Shown: piece by piece, positions 61,004 through 61,508 of the stretch
How the letters are laid out: each line of letters starts with the position of its first letter
Position numbering within the stretch: the first letter of the stretch is position 1
Assembly: GCA_902776475.1 (NCBI GenBank)
Contig: CACYQD010000018.1
Span: 1 to 61,508 of the forward strand
Reading direction: 5' to 3'
Length of the DNA stretch: 61,508 bases
Source of the DNA: an uncultured Prevotellaceae bacterium
GTDB taxonomy: Bacteria; Bacteroidota; Bacteroidia; Bacteroidales; Bacteroidaceae
Notes under the pieces: generated by a model
The model's input: only the letters and a program-made list of their open reading frames with translations
Told to the model about the DNA's origin: nothing
Database searches by the model: none
Made by a program: the position numbers and the translations under genes

Positions 61004-61203
61004 GTTCATCAAACACAAATAACATCGTGGGTTAAGAATTAGCGTTCAGCTATCAATCTTGGTTTCGAAAATGTAGGAGTTAGAGAAGCGTATCATTGAT
61101 GGATAGAGTGAATGCTCATGCATAGCGTGGGCTTTACTTTTTCTAATGATACGGGGCCTCTCCTACAGCCTTCGAACTAGATTAAGTTAGTTCGCGCTTT
61201 TTC
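61004..61203 (+). ncRNA. Rod-like structured RNA, possible 6S RNA
   Basis: About 200 nt with a strong promoter, no reading frame, and a terminator. From about 61034 it can fold as one long imperfect rod: AGAATTAGCG (61035-61044) with CGCTTTTTCT (61195-61204), AATCT with AGATT, TTCGAA with TTCGAA, TGTAGGAG (61072-61079) with CTCCTACA (61160-61167), CGTATCATT (61089-61097) with AATGATACG (61145-61153), and GCTCATG (61114-61120) with CGTGGGC (61126-61132, two G-T pairs). Size and rod shape suit 6S RNA, which binds housekeeping RNA polymerase. The fold is seen by eye; the identity is inferred. Confidence 0.5.
61173..61203 (+). terminator. Terminator of the rod-like RNA
   Basis: CGAACTA (61173-61179) pairs with TAGTTCG (61188-61194), then CGC and five T (61198-61202). 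This hairpin competes with the closing part of the rod. Confidence 0.65.
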
Positions 61204-61311
61204 TATGTAGGGATTTCAACGATTAGGGCTATATTTCACATCATCTCTGTTGTCGTATGACGCTAGAATGAAGATGTTTGTGATTTTGTGTAAAAGCTGT
61301 AATCACTTTTC

Positions 61312-61342
61312 TTGGAAAATGTCGGTGCTTTGTGTAATATTG
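61312..61342 (+). promoter_or_regulatory. Promoter of the last gene
   Basis: TTG at 61312-61314, 20 bp and TAATATTG at 61335-61342 (one base off consensus). Start near 61349 precedes the ATG at 61371 by about 22 bases. Confidence 0.5.
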
Positions 61343-61370
61343 CATCCAACAACTAATGTTTACTAAAAAT

Positions 61371-61508
61371 ATGACGATAAAGAAATTCTTATCACTATTT
61401 GCCATTTTCCTGACATTGATGGCTTGTACAGAGACAGAATACAAGGAGACGGAGAATTATCAACTTCCGAGCATCACCTTGGATTCGTGTGTCGTTGCCT
61501 CTGGCAAT
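61371..61508 (+). CDS. Lipoprotein, N-terminal part (runs off the window)
   Basis: The first 46 codons of an exported lipoprotein. MTIKKFLSLFAIFLTLMACT has a basic start, a hydrophobic core and the lipobox LMAC with the lipidated cysteine near residue 19; ETEYKETENYQLPS follows. Nothing in the visible part identifies the family. The end lies beyond position 61508. Confidence 0.8.
   Translation, partial: MTIKKFLSLFAIFLTLMACTETEYKETENYQLPSITLDSCVVASGN

Noticed and set aside
60788-61018. A 76-codon minus-strand frame after the tRNA
   Set aside because: No domain or ribosome site; its start overlaps the promoter of the rod-like RNA on the other strand.
61241-61444. A 67-codon minus-strand frame across the last promoter
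   Set aside because: It overlaps a clear lipoprotein start and promoter on the plus strand and has no motif.
1-61508. Insertion sequences, CRISPR arrays, prophage or antibiotic-resistance genes
   Set aside because: No transposase, integrase, regularly spaced repeats, phage structural gene or resistance motif was found among the reading frames or by eye.

Overview
The window looks like chromosomal DNA of a Bacteroidota, most likely Prevotellaceae (Prevotella/Segatella type). The grounds are a complete type IX secretion core (porP-gldK-gldL-gldM-gldN plus a porT-like gene), an ExbB-ExbD-ExbD-TonB operon with a PstS-like lipoprotein and a TPR protein, DUF2795 and FadL-like proteins, near absence of Shine-Dalgarno sequences, and many promoters of the Bacteroidota type (TTTG, about 20 bp, TAnnTTTG). 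No insertion sequence, prophage, CRISPR array or resistance gene was seen.

Layout. 1-94: the 3' end of a 5S rRNA gene and its terminator, so the window starts at the end of an rRNA operon. 268-2941: a degenerate methyltransferase-like protein, a cobalamin adenosyltransferase, a DUF2795 protein, and a leftward regulator/membrane-protein pair. 3148-15191: a rightward surface-polysaccharide operon behind a leader of about 420 nt. It holds a Wzy-like polymerase, four glycosyltransferases including a GT11 alpha-1,2-fucosyltransferase, a DegT aminotransferase, a PglC-type initiating sugar-phosphate transferase, an uncharacterised nucleotidyltransferase, and the GDP-fucose genes manC, gmd and fcl. 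A licD gene and a QueC-like gene fragment follow (15277-16414).

16524-29634 is mostly housekeeping: malate dehydrogenase, a DUF3737 protein, a PatB/MalY aminotransferase, a gamma-carbonic anhydrase-like protein, waaA, gltX, a PgpH-like HD phosphodiesterase, a FadL-like porin and priA. 29663-37628 holds the leftward T9SS operon, with an ECF sigma factor and a four-helix membrane protein reading the other way. 37622-46491 holds an acyltransferase, NAD(P)HX repair enzyme, an Hpt-Adk fusion, obgE, pgeF, a GT-C-like membrane protein, a stand-alone AICAR transformylase and rplS. 46661-49574 holds a two-gene 5'-nucleotidase, a 55-residue 2[4Fe-4S] ferredoxin and the porT-like gene. 49621-55355 is the Ton energising cluster. 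55411-60504 holds an aminotransferase, ribBA, a large LptF/LptG-family permease and a START-like protein. The right end has tRNA-Met(CAT), an apparent non-coding RNA of about 200 nt that folds as a long rod with its own promoter and terminator (6S RNA is the best guess), and the first 46 codons of a lipoprotein.

How the parts fit: much of the window serves the cell envelope. The operon at 3.6-15 kb makes a fucosylated surface glycan from GDP-mannose. WaaA and the LptF/G permease belong to LPS assembly, GldKLMN/PorP/PorT export proteins through the outer membrane, and the ExbBD-TonB cluster energises outer-membrane uptake. The points most worth a second look are the rod-like RNA at the right end, the Hpt-Adk fusion, the eukaryote-like AICAR transformylase, the polysaccharide leader, the ECF sigma gene facing the T9SS operon, and the tandem repeat just upstream of the porT-like gene.
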